This document shows positions 44,137 through 53,100 of a stretch of DNA of 64,000 nt, piece after piece; within the stretch, counting starts at the first letter, position 1, and each line of letters begins with the position of its first letter. The DNA is taken from NCBI GenBank assembly GCA_021372615.1, contig JAJFUB010000055.1, forward strand, positions 1 to 64,000. Direction: 5' to 3'. The notes under the pieces were generated by a model. It made no database searches. It saw only the letters and a program-made list of their open reading frames with translations, and was not told where the DNA came from. The DNA comes from a bacterium (lineage in GTDB: Bacteria; Armatimonadota; Zipacnadia; Zipacnadales; UBA11051). Both the position numbers and the translations under genes were made by a program.

Positions 44137-46128
44137 ATGCAGGCTGAAGCACAACACCAAGCGGCTCTTGCCCCTCCTCACGCCCGTGGCGTCACGGGCC
44201 GCGCGGTCGCGCTGGGCCTGGTCAGCATCGTCGCGGTGATCCTGCTCATCCACTGGGCGGAGCTGATCCTCGGCAGCTCGCGCGGGCACAGCGCCATGGC
44301 CAACACCAGCATCCCGCTGGGGGCCTTTGCCTCGCTGATGCTGCTTGTCTCGGTCAACAGCCTGGTGGGCCGCTGCCGCCGCCGCTGGCAGCTCTCCTCG
44401 GGTGAACTGGTCGTCGTCTATGCCATGACCACCGTGGCCACGGTCCTGGCGTCCTCGGGGGCCATCCACTTCCTCGTGCCGGCCATGGCCGCCCCGCTGG
44501 GCTTCGCCTCCCCCGAAAACCGTTGGGAGACACTGTTCTTCCAGTACATCCCCCGCTGGATCGGCCCGGACGACCCCCGCCTGCTGCGGCACTTCTTCGA
44601 GGGCGGCGTCCCGGTGCCGGTGGGCCTGTGGTTCCGGCCGGTCACCATCTGGTCGGGCTTCGTCTTCACCTATGGTGCCTGCTGCCTGTCGCTGGTGCTG
44701 CTGCTGCGCCGGCAGTGGATCGAGAGCGAGCGCCTGACCTTCCCGACCGTCTATGTGCCCCTCAGCCTCACTGAGCCCGATGGCGCCTTCTGGCGCAGCA
44801 AGGCCGCCTGGGTCGGCATCGCCATCCCCTTCCTGATCGGCACGCTCAACACGCTGAACGTCAACTTCCCGTCCATCCCGAAGCTGGAGGTCCGCCGCAT
44901 AGACCTGTCCTCGCACTTCGGGGACCCTCCCTGGAACGCCATCGGGGGGCTGGCGATTTCCTTCTACCCCTTCGTGGTCGGCCTGGCGTTCCTGCTGTCC
45001 ACCGAGATGACGTTCTCGTGCTGGTTCTTCTACCTGATGACCAAGGTGCAGCGGATCGTGGGGGCGAGCTTCGGGGTGGCGCAGTGGGGCTCGGGGGGCC
45101 TGGCGCGCTTCCCGTTTGAGAACCACCAGGGCGCGGGGGCGTTCGTGGCGCTGGCGCTGCTGGCCCTGTGGATCGGGCGCAGGCCCCTGGCACAGACCTT
45201 CCGGGCCGCCTTCCACTCGGCGCTGGACCTGGGCCAGGGCGCGCCCCCGGAGCCGGGCAGCCGCCCCGATCGCGCCGCCCAATGGGCCGTCTGGGGCTTC
45301 CTGCTTAGCTTCGCGGCCCTGGTCGGTTTCTGCCGCGCGGCGGGGATGTCGCTCTGGACGCCTGTGGTGCTGCTGGCGCTGTCGCTGACCTACCTGGTCG
45401 CGGCCACCCGCATCCGCGCCGAGACGGGCAACGCGTGGCTCTTCGGCCCCGATGTGGACCCCCAGCGCCTGATGATCACCGCCGTGGGGGCGCGCCACAT
45501 ACTCCCCCGCGATCTGACCATCATGGCGTACCTGAACGCCATCTCCAGCTTCGACCTGCGTTGTGTCTCGATGCCCCACCAGCTCGATGCCTTCAAGCTG
45601 GCCGAGGTCCGCAAGCTGGAGCGGGGGCGGCTGACCGGGGCGCTCCTGCTGGGGCTGGCGGTGGGCATCCCGGTGGCCTTCTGGCTCGGGCTGGCCATCT
45701 GGCACAACATCGGGGCGCTGGCGAAGGGGGAGCCCTGGCGCACGATGATGGGCAAGCAGCCCTTCGACCGGCTACAGGGCTACCTCACCAACCCCCAGCC
45801 CGCCAACCTGATCGAGCTGGTGTTCGTGTCCGCCGGGCTGCTCTTCACCGGCTTCCTGTTCATCATGCGCACCCGGCTGCTGACCTGGCCCTTCCACCCG
45901 GTAGGCTACGCCATGGCCAACACCAACAGCATGGGCAGCCAGTGGTTCCCGTTCCTGCTGGCCTGGGCGGCGAAGACCGTGATTCTGCGCTACGGTGGCG
46001 CCAAGCTCTATCGCCGCGCCCAACCCTTCTTCCTCGGCCTCGTCGTCGGCGACTTCCTCAACGGCGCCCTCTACAGCCTCCTCGCCTGCTTCGTCAGCTC
46101 CATGAAGGTCTACCCGATCAACTGGTAG
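44137..46128 (+). CDS. Large polytopic membrane protein, DUF6785/OPT-like
   Basis: 663 residues with about twelve to fourteen membrane helices (for example AVALGLVSIVAVILLIHWAE and AISFYPFVVGLAFLLSTEMT). It resembles the DUF6785/DUF6784 family of oligopeptide-transporter-like proteins seen in Planctomycetes, Verrucomicrobia and Armatimonadota. Substrate unknown. Divergent from the TIR operon. The start at 44137 has only a weak upstream RBS. Confidence 0.6.
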   Translation: MQAEAQHQAALAPPHARGVTGRAVALGLVSIVAVILLIHWAELILGSSRGHSAMANTSIPLGAFASLMLLVSVNSLVGRCRRRWQLSSGELVVVYAMTTVATVLASSGAIHFLVPAMAAPLGFASPENRWETLFFQYIPRWIGPDDPRLLRHFFEGGVPVPVGLWFRPVTIWSGFVFTYGACCLSLVLLLRRQWIESERLTFPTVYVPLSLTEPDGAFWRSKAAWVGIAIPFLIGTLNTLNVNFPSIPKLEVRRIDLSSHFGDPPWNAIGGLAISFYPFVVGLAFLLSTEMTFSCWFFYLMTKVQRIVGASFGVAQWGSGGLARFPFENHQGAGAFVALALLALWIGRRPLAQTFRAAFHSALDLGQGAPPEPGSRPDRAAQWAVWGFLLSFAALVGFCRAAGMSLWTPVVLLALSLTYLVAATRIRAETGNAWLFGPDVDPQRLMITAVGARHILPRDLTIMAYLNAISSFDLRCVSMPHQLDAFKLAEVRKLERGRLTGALLLGLAVGIPVAFWLGLAIWHNIGALAKGEPWRTMMGKQPFDRLQGYLTNPQPANLIELVFVSAGLLFTGFLFIMRTRLLTWPFHPVGYAMANTNSMGSQWFPFLLAWAAKTVILRYGGAKLYRRAQPFFLGLVVGDFLNGALYSLLACFVSSMKVYPINW

Positions 46129-46149
46129 AACACAATCACAGTCGTGTCG

Positions 46150-46158
46150 TGGTATAAT
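46150..46158 (+). promoter_or_regulatory. Extended -10 promoter for the subtilase gene
   Basis: TGGTATAAT (46150-46158) without a clear -35 box, about 90 bases before the start codon. Confidence 0.45.
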
Positions 46159-46249
46159 ATGGCGTACTGTTCCCTCGGGAGCACACGGTCGTGGACCACC
46201 TTGAGAACTGCGTCGGCGGGGGCAGCCTATGCACTGTCAGTAGGAGGCG

Positions 46250-47485
46250 ATGGCGATGAGGATCACCAGTCTGTCCCTGATCTTGGCCCTGGCTGCACTG
46301 CTTGCTCTGGGTCTGTTCGCTGGTTGCTCGGGCGTGGGTGACCGGACGCCCACCACAACTGCCCAGGCAACGCCGGCGGCCGCCCCGGCGGAAGCCGGCC
46401 CGGCCGCGCGTATCGTCGTGTTCAAAGCGGGCGCGGCCACTGCGACGGCGCGCCGCGACATGGTCCGTGCCGCCGGCGGCGAAGCCGGTGTAGACCTCGC
46501 CCTGATCCGCGGTCTGTCCGCCGGCCTCACCCCGGCGGCGGAGCGGGCTCTGGGCGCCAACCCCAACGTCCTGCGCATAGACCCAGACGTCATCGTGACG
46601 GCCTCGCCCGGGAAGCCCACCAAGCCCACCCCCACCCCCCAACCGCCCCAGGTGCAGCCCTGGGGCGTGGACCGGATTGACGCCGAGGTGGCGCGCGCCC
46701 AGGGCGTGACCGGCGCGGGCGTGAAGGTGGCGGTCCTGGACACCGGCATCCAGGCCGACCACCCCGACCTCGCAGCCAATGTCAAGGGGGGCGCCAACTT
46801 CGTCAGCACGCCGCCGTGGAAGCCGGCCAACGCCAGCAAGTGGGCCGACGATAACGGCCACGGCACCCATGTGGCCGGGATCATCGCGGCCGTGGACAAC
46901 ACCATCGGCGTCGTCGGTGTCGCTCCCCAGGCCAGCCTCTATGCCGTCAAGGCTCTGGACAAGAGCGGCTCGGGGTACCTGAGCTGGATCATTGCCGGGC
47001 TGCAGTGGTGCGGGGCCAACGGAATCCAGGTCGTGAATATGAGCCTGGGCACGGCCAGCGATGTCCAATCGTTCCATGATGCGTGTGACCAGGCGCACGC
47101 TCTGGGCATCAAGCTCGTGGCCGCGGCCGGCAATGAGAACGCGGCTGTCAGCTACCCGGCGGCCTACGCCTCCGTCATCGCCGTAGCGGCTGTGGACCGC
47201 ACGGACACCCGCGCCTGGTTCAGCAACTTCGGCCCCCAGATCGCCGTGGCAGCCCCGGGCGTGGACGTGTTCTCCACCTACCTGGGCAGCGCCTATCAGA
47301 CCCTCAGCGGCACCAGCATGGCGGCGCCTCACGCCACGGGGACGCTGGCCCTGAAGCCTGACGTCAGCCTGACCAACACCGCCGATGACCTGCTGCCGGC
47401 GGGGTTCGATGTCTACACCGGCTACGGCCTGGTGGACGCCGAAAAGGCGGCGCTGGGCACGCAGACAGGCAACAACCTGCCCTAG
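46250..47485 (+). CDS. Lipid-anchored subtilisin-like serine protease (S8 family)
   Basis: 411 residues. Lipoprotein signal peptide with lipobox LFAGC. A propeptide of the inhibitor I9 kind spans about 50-120 (ARIVVFKAGAATATARRDMV). The catalytic domain has all three residues: Asp in VAVLDTGIQADHPDL, His in GHGTHVAGIIAA and Ser in SGTSMAAPHATG. The oxyanion Asn is in VAAAGNENAAVS. The region after the Ser is shorter than in most S8 enzymes but ends with the usual GYGLVDAEKA. Starts at ATG 46250 or 46256. Followed by a strong hairpin. Confidence 0.93.
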   Translation: MAMRITSLSLILALAALLALGLFAGCSGVGDRTPTTTAQATPAAAPAEAGPAARIVVFKAGAATATARRDMVRAAGGEAGVDLALIRGLSAGLTPAAERALGANPNVLRIDPDVIVTASPGKPTKPTPTPQPPQVQPWGVDRIDAEVARAQGVTGAGVKVAVLDTGIQADHPDLAANVKGGANFVSTPPWKPANASKWADDNGHGTHVAGIIAAVDNTIGVVGVAPQASLYAVKALDKSGSGYLSWIIAGLQWCGANGIQVVNMSLGTASDVQSFHDACDQAHALGIKLVAAAGNENAAVSYPAAYASVIAVAAVDRTDTRAWFSNFGPQIAVAAPGVDVFSTYLGSAYQTLSGTSMAAPHATGTLALKPDVSLTNTADDLLPAGFDVYTGYGLVDAEKAALGTQTGNNLP

Positions 47486-47564
47486 CCGTCGGGTGAGGCG
47501 TTCTGCGGGCAGCGCATAGTCGCGACAGTGCGCCGGCCGCTGAGCACCATCTCTGCGAGCCACA

Positions 47565-47593
47565 GGGCCCCGCCCGAACCCCGGGCGGGGCCC
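47565..47593 (+). terminator. Hairpin after the subtilase gene
   Basis: GGGCCCCGCCCG / CGGGCGGGGCCC, a perfect 12-bp stem with a 5-base loop, 80 bases after the stop. No T-run. Confidence 0.6.
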
Positions 47594-47724
47594 GTCGCAT
47601 TCGTGGGGGCGCGTCCCCTCCCCGAGGCCTGCCGATGATCCCTCACCATACCGTCCCCATACCCGCCTGCCCTTGCCGTGCCATGTCGCGGGCAGGTAGA
47701 CAAATCCGCCCCGCGAAAACGCAC

Positions 47725-47730
47725 TATAAT
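47725..47730 (+). promoter_or_regulatory. -10 box upstream of the second ECF sigma gene
   Basis: Consensus TATAAT in an A-rich spot; no clear -35. It leaves a leader of about 20 bases before the GTG at 47759. Confidence 0.5.
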
Positions 47731-47758
47731 ACTGAGTCCTGTGAAGGAAGCGCGGGTT

Positions 47759-48319
47759 GTGACCCATTCGGACCACGAACTGTTGCAGTGCCTGGCGCAC
47801 GGGGACATGGCGGCGCTGGGGGACCTGTACGACCGGCACGCGCGCCGCGTGTACCACGTGCTGCTGGCTCGGGGCCTGGAGGTAGGCGAGGCTGATGAGG
47901 TCTTGCCCGAGGTGTTCCTGGCGCTGGCCGAGCGGGGCCGCAAGCTCCGCCAGGTGCAGAGCGCCCTGGCCTACCTCCTCGGCATCGCCCGGCACCTGGC
48001 ACACCGGGTCCGCAAGGCCCGCACGAAGGGCGCCACGGCCAGTCTTGCCGGCCATGATGATCGCGGGGAGCCTGCACGGCCAGCGGGGCTGGCCGTGGCA
48101 CCCACAGCTACCATAGCACCCGGACCAGAGGGCAGCCTGGCAGTCGTGCAGTTGCTGCGGCAACTGCCTCCCCAGCAGGCCGAGGTGGTGGCCCTGAAGG
48201 TGTGGCACGGCTTCACCTTCGAGGAGATCGGCCAGGCCCTAGCGGTCTCGCCCAACACCGCCGCCAGCCGCTACCGTTACGGGATTGAGAAGCTGAAGGG
48301 GATGTGGGAGGAGGAGTAG
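47759..48319 (+). CDS. ECF-type RNA polymerase sigma factor (second)
   Basis: 186 residues. Region 2 is DMAALGDLYDRHARRVYHVL then EADEVLPEVFLALAERG; region 4 is LPPQQAEVVALKVWHGFTFE then EIGQALAVSPNTAASRYRYG. The start is GTG 47759 with AAGGAAG 8 bases before it; an in-frame GTG at 47741 has no RBS. The next gene begins immediately after its stop. Probably regulated by the following membrane protein. Confidence 0.87.
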   Translation: MTHSDHELLQCLAHGDMAALGDLYDRHARRVYHVLLARGLEVGEADEVLPEVFLALAERGRKLRQVQSALAYLLGIARHLAHRVRKARTKGATASLAGHDDRGEPARPAGLAVAPTATIAPGPEGSLAVVQLLRQLPPQQAEVVALKVWHGFTFEEIGQALAVSPNTAASRYRYGIEKLKGMWEEE

Positions 48320-48661
48320 ATGAGCGACCTTGAGATGCGGATGGCGAGAACGTCCCTGCCCGAGCCGCCCGAGCCGCTGCGCCCGCGCCTGCTGGCCCGC
48401 GCGCGGCGCGAGCACCGTTGGCGGACGGTCCAGCGTGTCTGGCGCTGGGCGCTGGTGACGGCGGCGGCGCTGCTACTGACGCTCAACCTGCAGTTTGGCC
48501 GCGCCCAGGAGGCGCGCCTGGCCTCCCTGGTGCAGCCGCCGTCCATCGAGCGCCCCCTGGACACGAAGGTCCTCGCGCAGCGCCTGGAACACCGTCAACG
48601 CCTGCTGATCGCCTGGTGCAGTGGGGACTTCCCCAGCGAACTGAGAGAGGAGATGCTCTGA
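48320..48661 (+). CDS. Single-pass membrane protein, probable anti-sigma partner
   Basis: 113 residues: a basic cytoplasmic N-terminus (about 1-42), one membrane helix (WALVTAAALLLTLNLQF) and a short outer segment. It starts directly after the sigma gene stop and overlaps the next start by one base. Position and layout suggest an anti-sigma role, but there is no zinc-finger motif, so the assignment rests on context only. Confidence 0.55.
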   Translation: MSDLEMRMARTSLPEPPEPLRPRLLARARREHRWRTVQRVWRWALVTAAALLLTLNLQFGRAQEARLASLVQPPSIERPLDTKVLAQRLEHRQRLLIAWCSGDFPSELREEML

Positions 48662-50007
48662 TGCGACACAACCGTGTGCTGAGCAGTCTCACGATCCTGG
48701 GTCTGGTGGCGGGGACGGTCTTCGTAGTCGGGGCGGCCTTCTGGACCGTCAGCAACATGCGCTACGGCCGGATGCTGGAGCGCGAGCTGGCGGCGCTGAA
48801 GACCGAGGGCTACCCGCTGACCGTCGCCGAGGCCAAGCCGGCTCCCGTGCCGGAGGCTGACAACGCGGCCTGTCTCTACCTGCCGCTCTTCCAGGTCAGC
48901 TTCGACCCCAAACAGGGCTCGCCAGGCAATAGTCCGGACAGCGGCCTGCGCCGCTTCAAGGTGGATCGTGCAGACCTGCCGGGCGTGCTGGCCCAGCGCG
49001 CGATCGTCGAGAGCCCCGACGCCCGGCGGGCCCTGGCCACGCTCAGGCAGGCCTCCGCCATGCCCTTCTGTGTCTTCCCGGTCCGCTGGGACGACGGGTT
49101 CAGCTCCCTGTTCCCCCACATGGCGCAGTTCCGCCAGGGCGCGCGGCTGGTGTGCGCCCAGGCTATGCTCAAGGCCCATGACGGCAAACTGCCGGAGGCG
49201 CTGGACTGGCTGGCGGTGTCGTACCGCATGGCCGACCAGGCCGCCGCGGAGCCGACGCTGATCGCCCAGCTTGTGGCCATCGCCATGCGGGCCATCAGTG
49301 ACAAGGCCGCACATGAGATCATCGCCCCGGCCACGCTCACGCCGGCGCAGGCGCGGGGGCTCTACGACCAGCTTGCCCGGGCCCAGATCGCCGCAACCTA
49401 CGAGGCTGGCATGCGGATGGAGCTGGCCCAGGGCCTGACCTTCATCGAGGGGCTGCGCCAGCGCCGGCAGGACCTGCGGCCACTGCTCGGTGACCTGGGC
49501 AACCCGTACCCCGGCCTGAACGCCGTCCTCTATTCCGGCCTGGCGTCGCCGCTACTCAAGCTCGAGGAGACGAACTACGCCCGCGCGATGCGGCAGGCGA
49601 TCGCCCGCTCGCGTCAGCCATACCGAGAGACGGCCGGTGCCCCGGACATCATGGCCGGACACAACGGCCCGGGGTACATGCTGGCTCATATCCTGCTCCC
49701 GGTCTATGCGAGGGTCAACGCGAAGCGCGACCAGTCCCTTGCCGCCACGCGCCTGCTGCAGATCGTGCTCGCGCTCAAGGCCCAGAAGCAGTCGCTGGGC
49801 AGCTATCCCCCCGTCCTGACCGGCCTGGTCTGGCAGTCACCGCTCGAGGACCCTTTCAGCGGCAAGCCCTTCGTCTACCGACCCCGTGGCAACGGCTTCC
49901 TGCTCTACAGCATCGGCCCGAACCTCAAGGACGACGGCGGCAAGGGCCCCTCCCAGCCGAGCAAGATCCTCGAGGAGGGCGACATGGTGTGGGTGTGCCA
50001 GCGCTAG
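48661..50007 (+). CDS. Membrane-anchored protein of unknown function in the sigma operon
   Basis: 448 residues. N-terminal anchor (VLSSLTILGLVAGTVFVVGA), a large helical exported part, and a C-terminal stretch with a pseudopilin-like end (SPLEDPFSGKPFVYRPRGNG then LLYSIGPNLKDDGG), as in type II secretion pseudopilins and related DUF families. Translation is coupled to the preceding gene (TGATG). No catalytic motif. The operon of sigma, single-pass partner and this exported protein looks like a signalling unit with an extracytoplasmic sensor or effector. Confidence 0.6.
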   Translation: MRHNRVLSSLTILGLVAGTVFVVGAAFWTVSNMRYGRMLERELAALKTEGYPLTVAEAKPAPVPEADNAACLYLPLFQVSFDPKQGSPGNSPDSGLRRFKVDRADLPGVLAQRAIVESPDARRALATLRQASAMPFCVFPVRWDDGFSSLFPHMAQFRQGARLVCAQAMLKAHDGKLPEALDWLAVSYRMADQAAAEPTLIAQLVAIAMRAISDKAAHEIIAPATLTPAQARGLYDQLARAQIAATYEAGMRMELAQGLTFIEGLRQRRQDLRPLLGDLGNPYPGLNAVLYSGLASPLLKLEETNYARAMRQAIARSRQPYRETAGAPDIMAGHNGPGYMLAHILLPVYARVNAKRDQSLAATRLLQIVLALKAQKQSLGSYPPVLTGLVWQSPLEDPFSGKPFVYRPRGNGFLLYSIGPNLKDDGGKGPSQPSKILEEGDMVWVCQR

Positions 50008-50021
50008 GGCGCCCTGCCGCT

Positions 50022-50046
50022 GGAGCGCGGCTCTACAGAGCCGCAG
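50022..50046. repeat. Dispersed palindromic repeat, family E (copy 3)
   Basis: GGAGCGCGGCTCTACAGAGC CGCAG, 15 bases after the preceding stop. Confidence 0.7.
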
Positions 50047-50155
50047 ACGCCTCTGTCCGCTCGCCTCCCTAGAAGGAGCCCGCGTCGCGTCGGCGAAGTC
50101 ACCAGCGTTCCCCAGCACCCGCGCTGCCCGATGGCAGCGCCCGGAGGGTACGCTC

Positions 50156-53100
50156 ATGCGCCGCGGATACGCCCCCCTCGCACTCGGGCTCAGTCTCCTC
50201 ATCGTCTCACTCGCGTGGCCCGCGGGAGACACGCTCTTCCGCGCCTCCTTCGAGAAGGGCTTCGACGCCGACGAGGCCGGCGGGAAGGCGGCGCCTCTGG
50301 CGAACGCCAAGACCGCCCTGGTCCCCGACCGTTTCGGCCAGTCGCTGGTGCTCAGTCCTGGCGGCGGCACGCTCAGCTACGCTGCTGCCGGCAATGTTGA
50401 CCTGCAGCAGGGCTCCGTCATCCTGTGGGTGCAGCCCCGTGACCTGGCGAGCGCGAGGAACCCGGTCTTCTTGCTCTCGGCCTCGCAGGGCGATGCTTCC
50501 CTCGCACTGCTGTGGGAAGGCAAGCAGCGGACGCTGCGCTTCGTGACCGGGCGGCAGGGCCGCACTGCCGAGGTCGTCAAGCCGGCCTACGACTGGACGG
50601 AGCCAACGTGGCACTACCTCGTCGCGACCTGGTCCCCCGCGGGCCCCGCGCTCTATGTGGACGGGCAGGCCGCCGCCGCCTCGCGACCGGCCGCCGGGAA
50701 GACCCGGGGCGATCAACTCACCCTCGGCGGCGACTTCGGCGGGACAGCCTCCCTCAGCTTCCGCTCCCTCTCCATCCTGAAGACGCCCCTCACTGCCGAC
50801 CAGGTGCAGGAGAAGTACCGGGTCGCGATGTCGGGGCAGGTCCAGCACGAGCGCCCGCTGCTGACGGTCGGCCAGTGCGCCAAGCCGCCCACGGTTGACG
50901 GCAAGGTGGAAGACGCCGAGTGGGCGGCCGGCGGCGGCACGGCGGGCTTCGTCGAGATCGCCAGCGGCCAACTCACCGCCGCCCAGACCCGCGTTCTGGT
51001 GACCTACGACGAGACGAACGTGTACGTCGCCTTCATCTGCCCGACCCGGCAGAAGCCTTTTGCCAACAAGACCGCGCGGGACGCCGGCTCGCCCTGGGAC
51101 GAGGACTGCGTCGAGGCGTGGCTGCAGCCGGAGGTCGGCTTCACCGGCAAGTACTTCCACGTGATCGTGAACGCCGCCGGTAGCCTGTATGATCTCGAGG
51201 ACCAGAGCGCGGCGTGGAACGGCACGAGTGCCTGGGCCGCCAGCCAGGACGACTCGGGCTGGAGCGCCGAGTTCGCCGTGCCCCATGCCGCCCTGGGCAC
51301 CATGGCGCCGACGCCGGGCACGAAGTGGCAGGCCAACTTCTGCCGCAGCTTCGGCGGCAGCGGCGCCACCAACCGCCACACCGCCTGGGCATTCACCAAT
51401 GGCAGCGGCTATGGCGTCTGGCAGTGGTTCGGCGCTGTGCAGTTCGCCCCGTCAGGGCCGGTGGCGCGCGTCACCGGCTGGACGGCGGCGGGGACGGACG
51501 CGAGCGCCCAGGTGCAGCTCGCCAACCCGGGCCCACAGCCCGTGCCGGTCTCGGCGGATCTCATCATGTATCGCGCCGGCATGGGCGAGGACACCCGTGA
51601 GGTGGCCGTTGGGCCGTGGACGCTGGCCCCCGGCGAGGTCCGTACCGAGACCATCGCCACGAAGGCGAGCTTCGCCGCCGACCAGGTGAAGCTGCAGGTC
51701 CGCAGCGGGGAGAAGCCACTGCTGGTGCAGACGGTCCGGGCGGGGGCGAAGGAGGCTGTCGGCGCCACGGCCCCGGCGGTGAGCGCCGGGCCGTCCGGCA
51801 GCCGGCCCCTCCAGGCGCCGAAGCTGACCCAGGAGATGCTCGCCGCTGTGGTCGCCGGGCGCAAGCTGTGGGAGCACAACCGGATCGGGATCACCAACGC
51901 CGTGCCGCCGCCGTGGACGCCGATGACGCTGACCGGCAAGACGGTGGGCTGCTGGGGACGCCGGTACGACTACGCCGCCAGCCTCTTCCCCCGACAAGTC
52001 ACCGCGCAGTCGGCTGAGCTGCTTGCCGGGCCGGTGGCGCTCGTGGCGAAGATCGGTGGCAAGGAGATCGTCCTGCAAAAGGCCGACCAGCAGAGCGCGA
52101 CCGCCGCGCCAAACGAAGTCAACTTCGACGCCCGAACCGCCGCGGGCAACCTCACCGCCCGCGTGCAGTCTCACCTGGAGTTCGACGGGTGCATCAAGCT
52201 GACACTCACCCTCGCCAGCAAGGGCCAGCCCGTTCGCTTCGACAACCTCGAGTTGCGTCTCCCCGTCAAGCCCGAGCGCGCGCTGTACTACCACTGGTTC
52301 GAGGCCACGCGCGACCCGCGCCTGACCAATGCCGGGGCCCTGCCCGAGGCGGGCCTGAAGACCCACTTCAAGCCCCTCTTGTGGCTGGGCGATGACGACC
52401 GCGGTCTGTGTTGGTTCGCCGAGTCGCCGCGCGGCTGGCAGATCAATGACGCGGAGTCGGTGTTGACCGTGCGGCGCGACCAGGGCCGAACCGTGGCCTG
52501 CATCCGCATGGTGGACCGCCCGTGGCAGCTCGACGGCCAGTGGCAGACGGTGTTCGGCCTCATGGCCACGCCCTCGCGGCCGACGCCACCCGGTTGTCGC
52601 AACTGGCTCATCCCCCTCAATCAGACGAACCCCTGGGGTACATGGGCTCCGGGCTTCAACAACCTCAGCGGCACCGACGACCCCGGTACGCTCATGCCCA
52701 AGGACCCGGCGGCCATGAAGCGCTGGGTGGAGGACGTGCAGAAGCACGGGGAGAGCGCGCCGTACTACCCGGGTCAGGAGCTCTGTCGGGCCATCCCCTA
52801 TAGCCAGGTCGTCTTCTGGAGCGGCAAGTACCGCGACGGGATGCCCGCGCCGGAGATCAAGGTCTTCGGACCCGAGTGGTCCAACATCACCCGCCCGCCT
52901 GGCCCCCGCCAGGAGCCGGATGAGCAGATTCCGCTCAAGGAGTACTACTGGGTCTGCCCCAACTCCAGCTTCTCGCAGTACTACATCTACAAGCTCAACC
53001 AGCTCCTGGACCAAGTGCCGCTGGATGGTATCTACATTGACGGGTCGTGGTGGTTCTGCTCCAACAAGCAGCACGGCTGCGGCTATGCGGACGATCAGGG

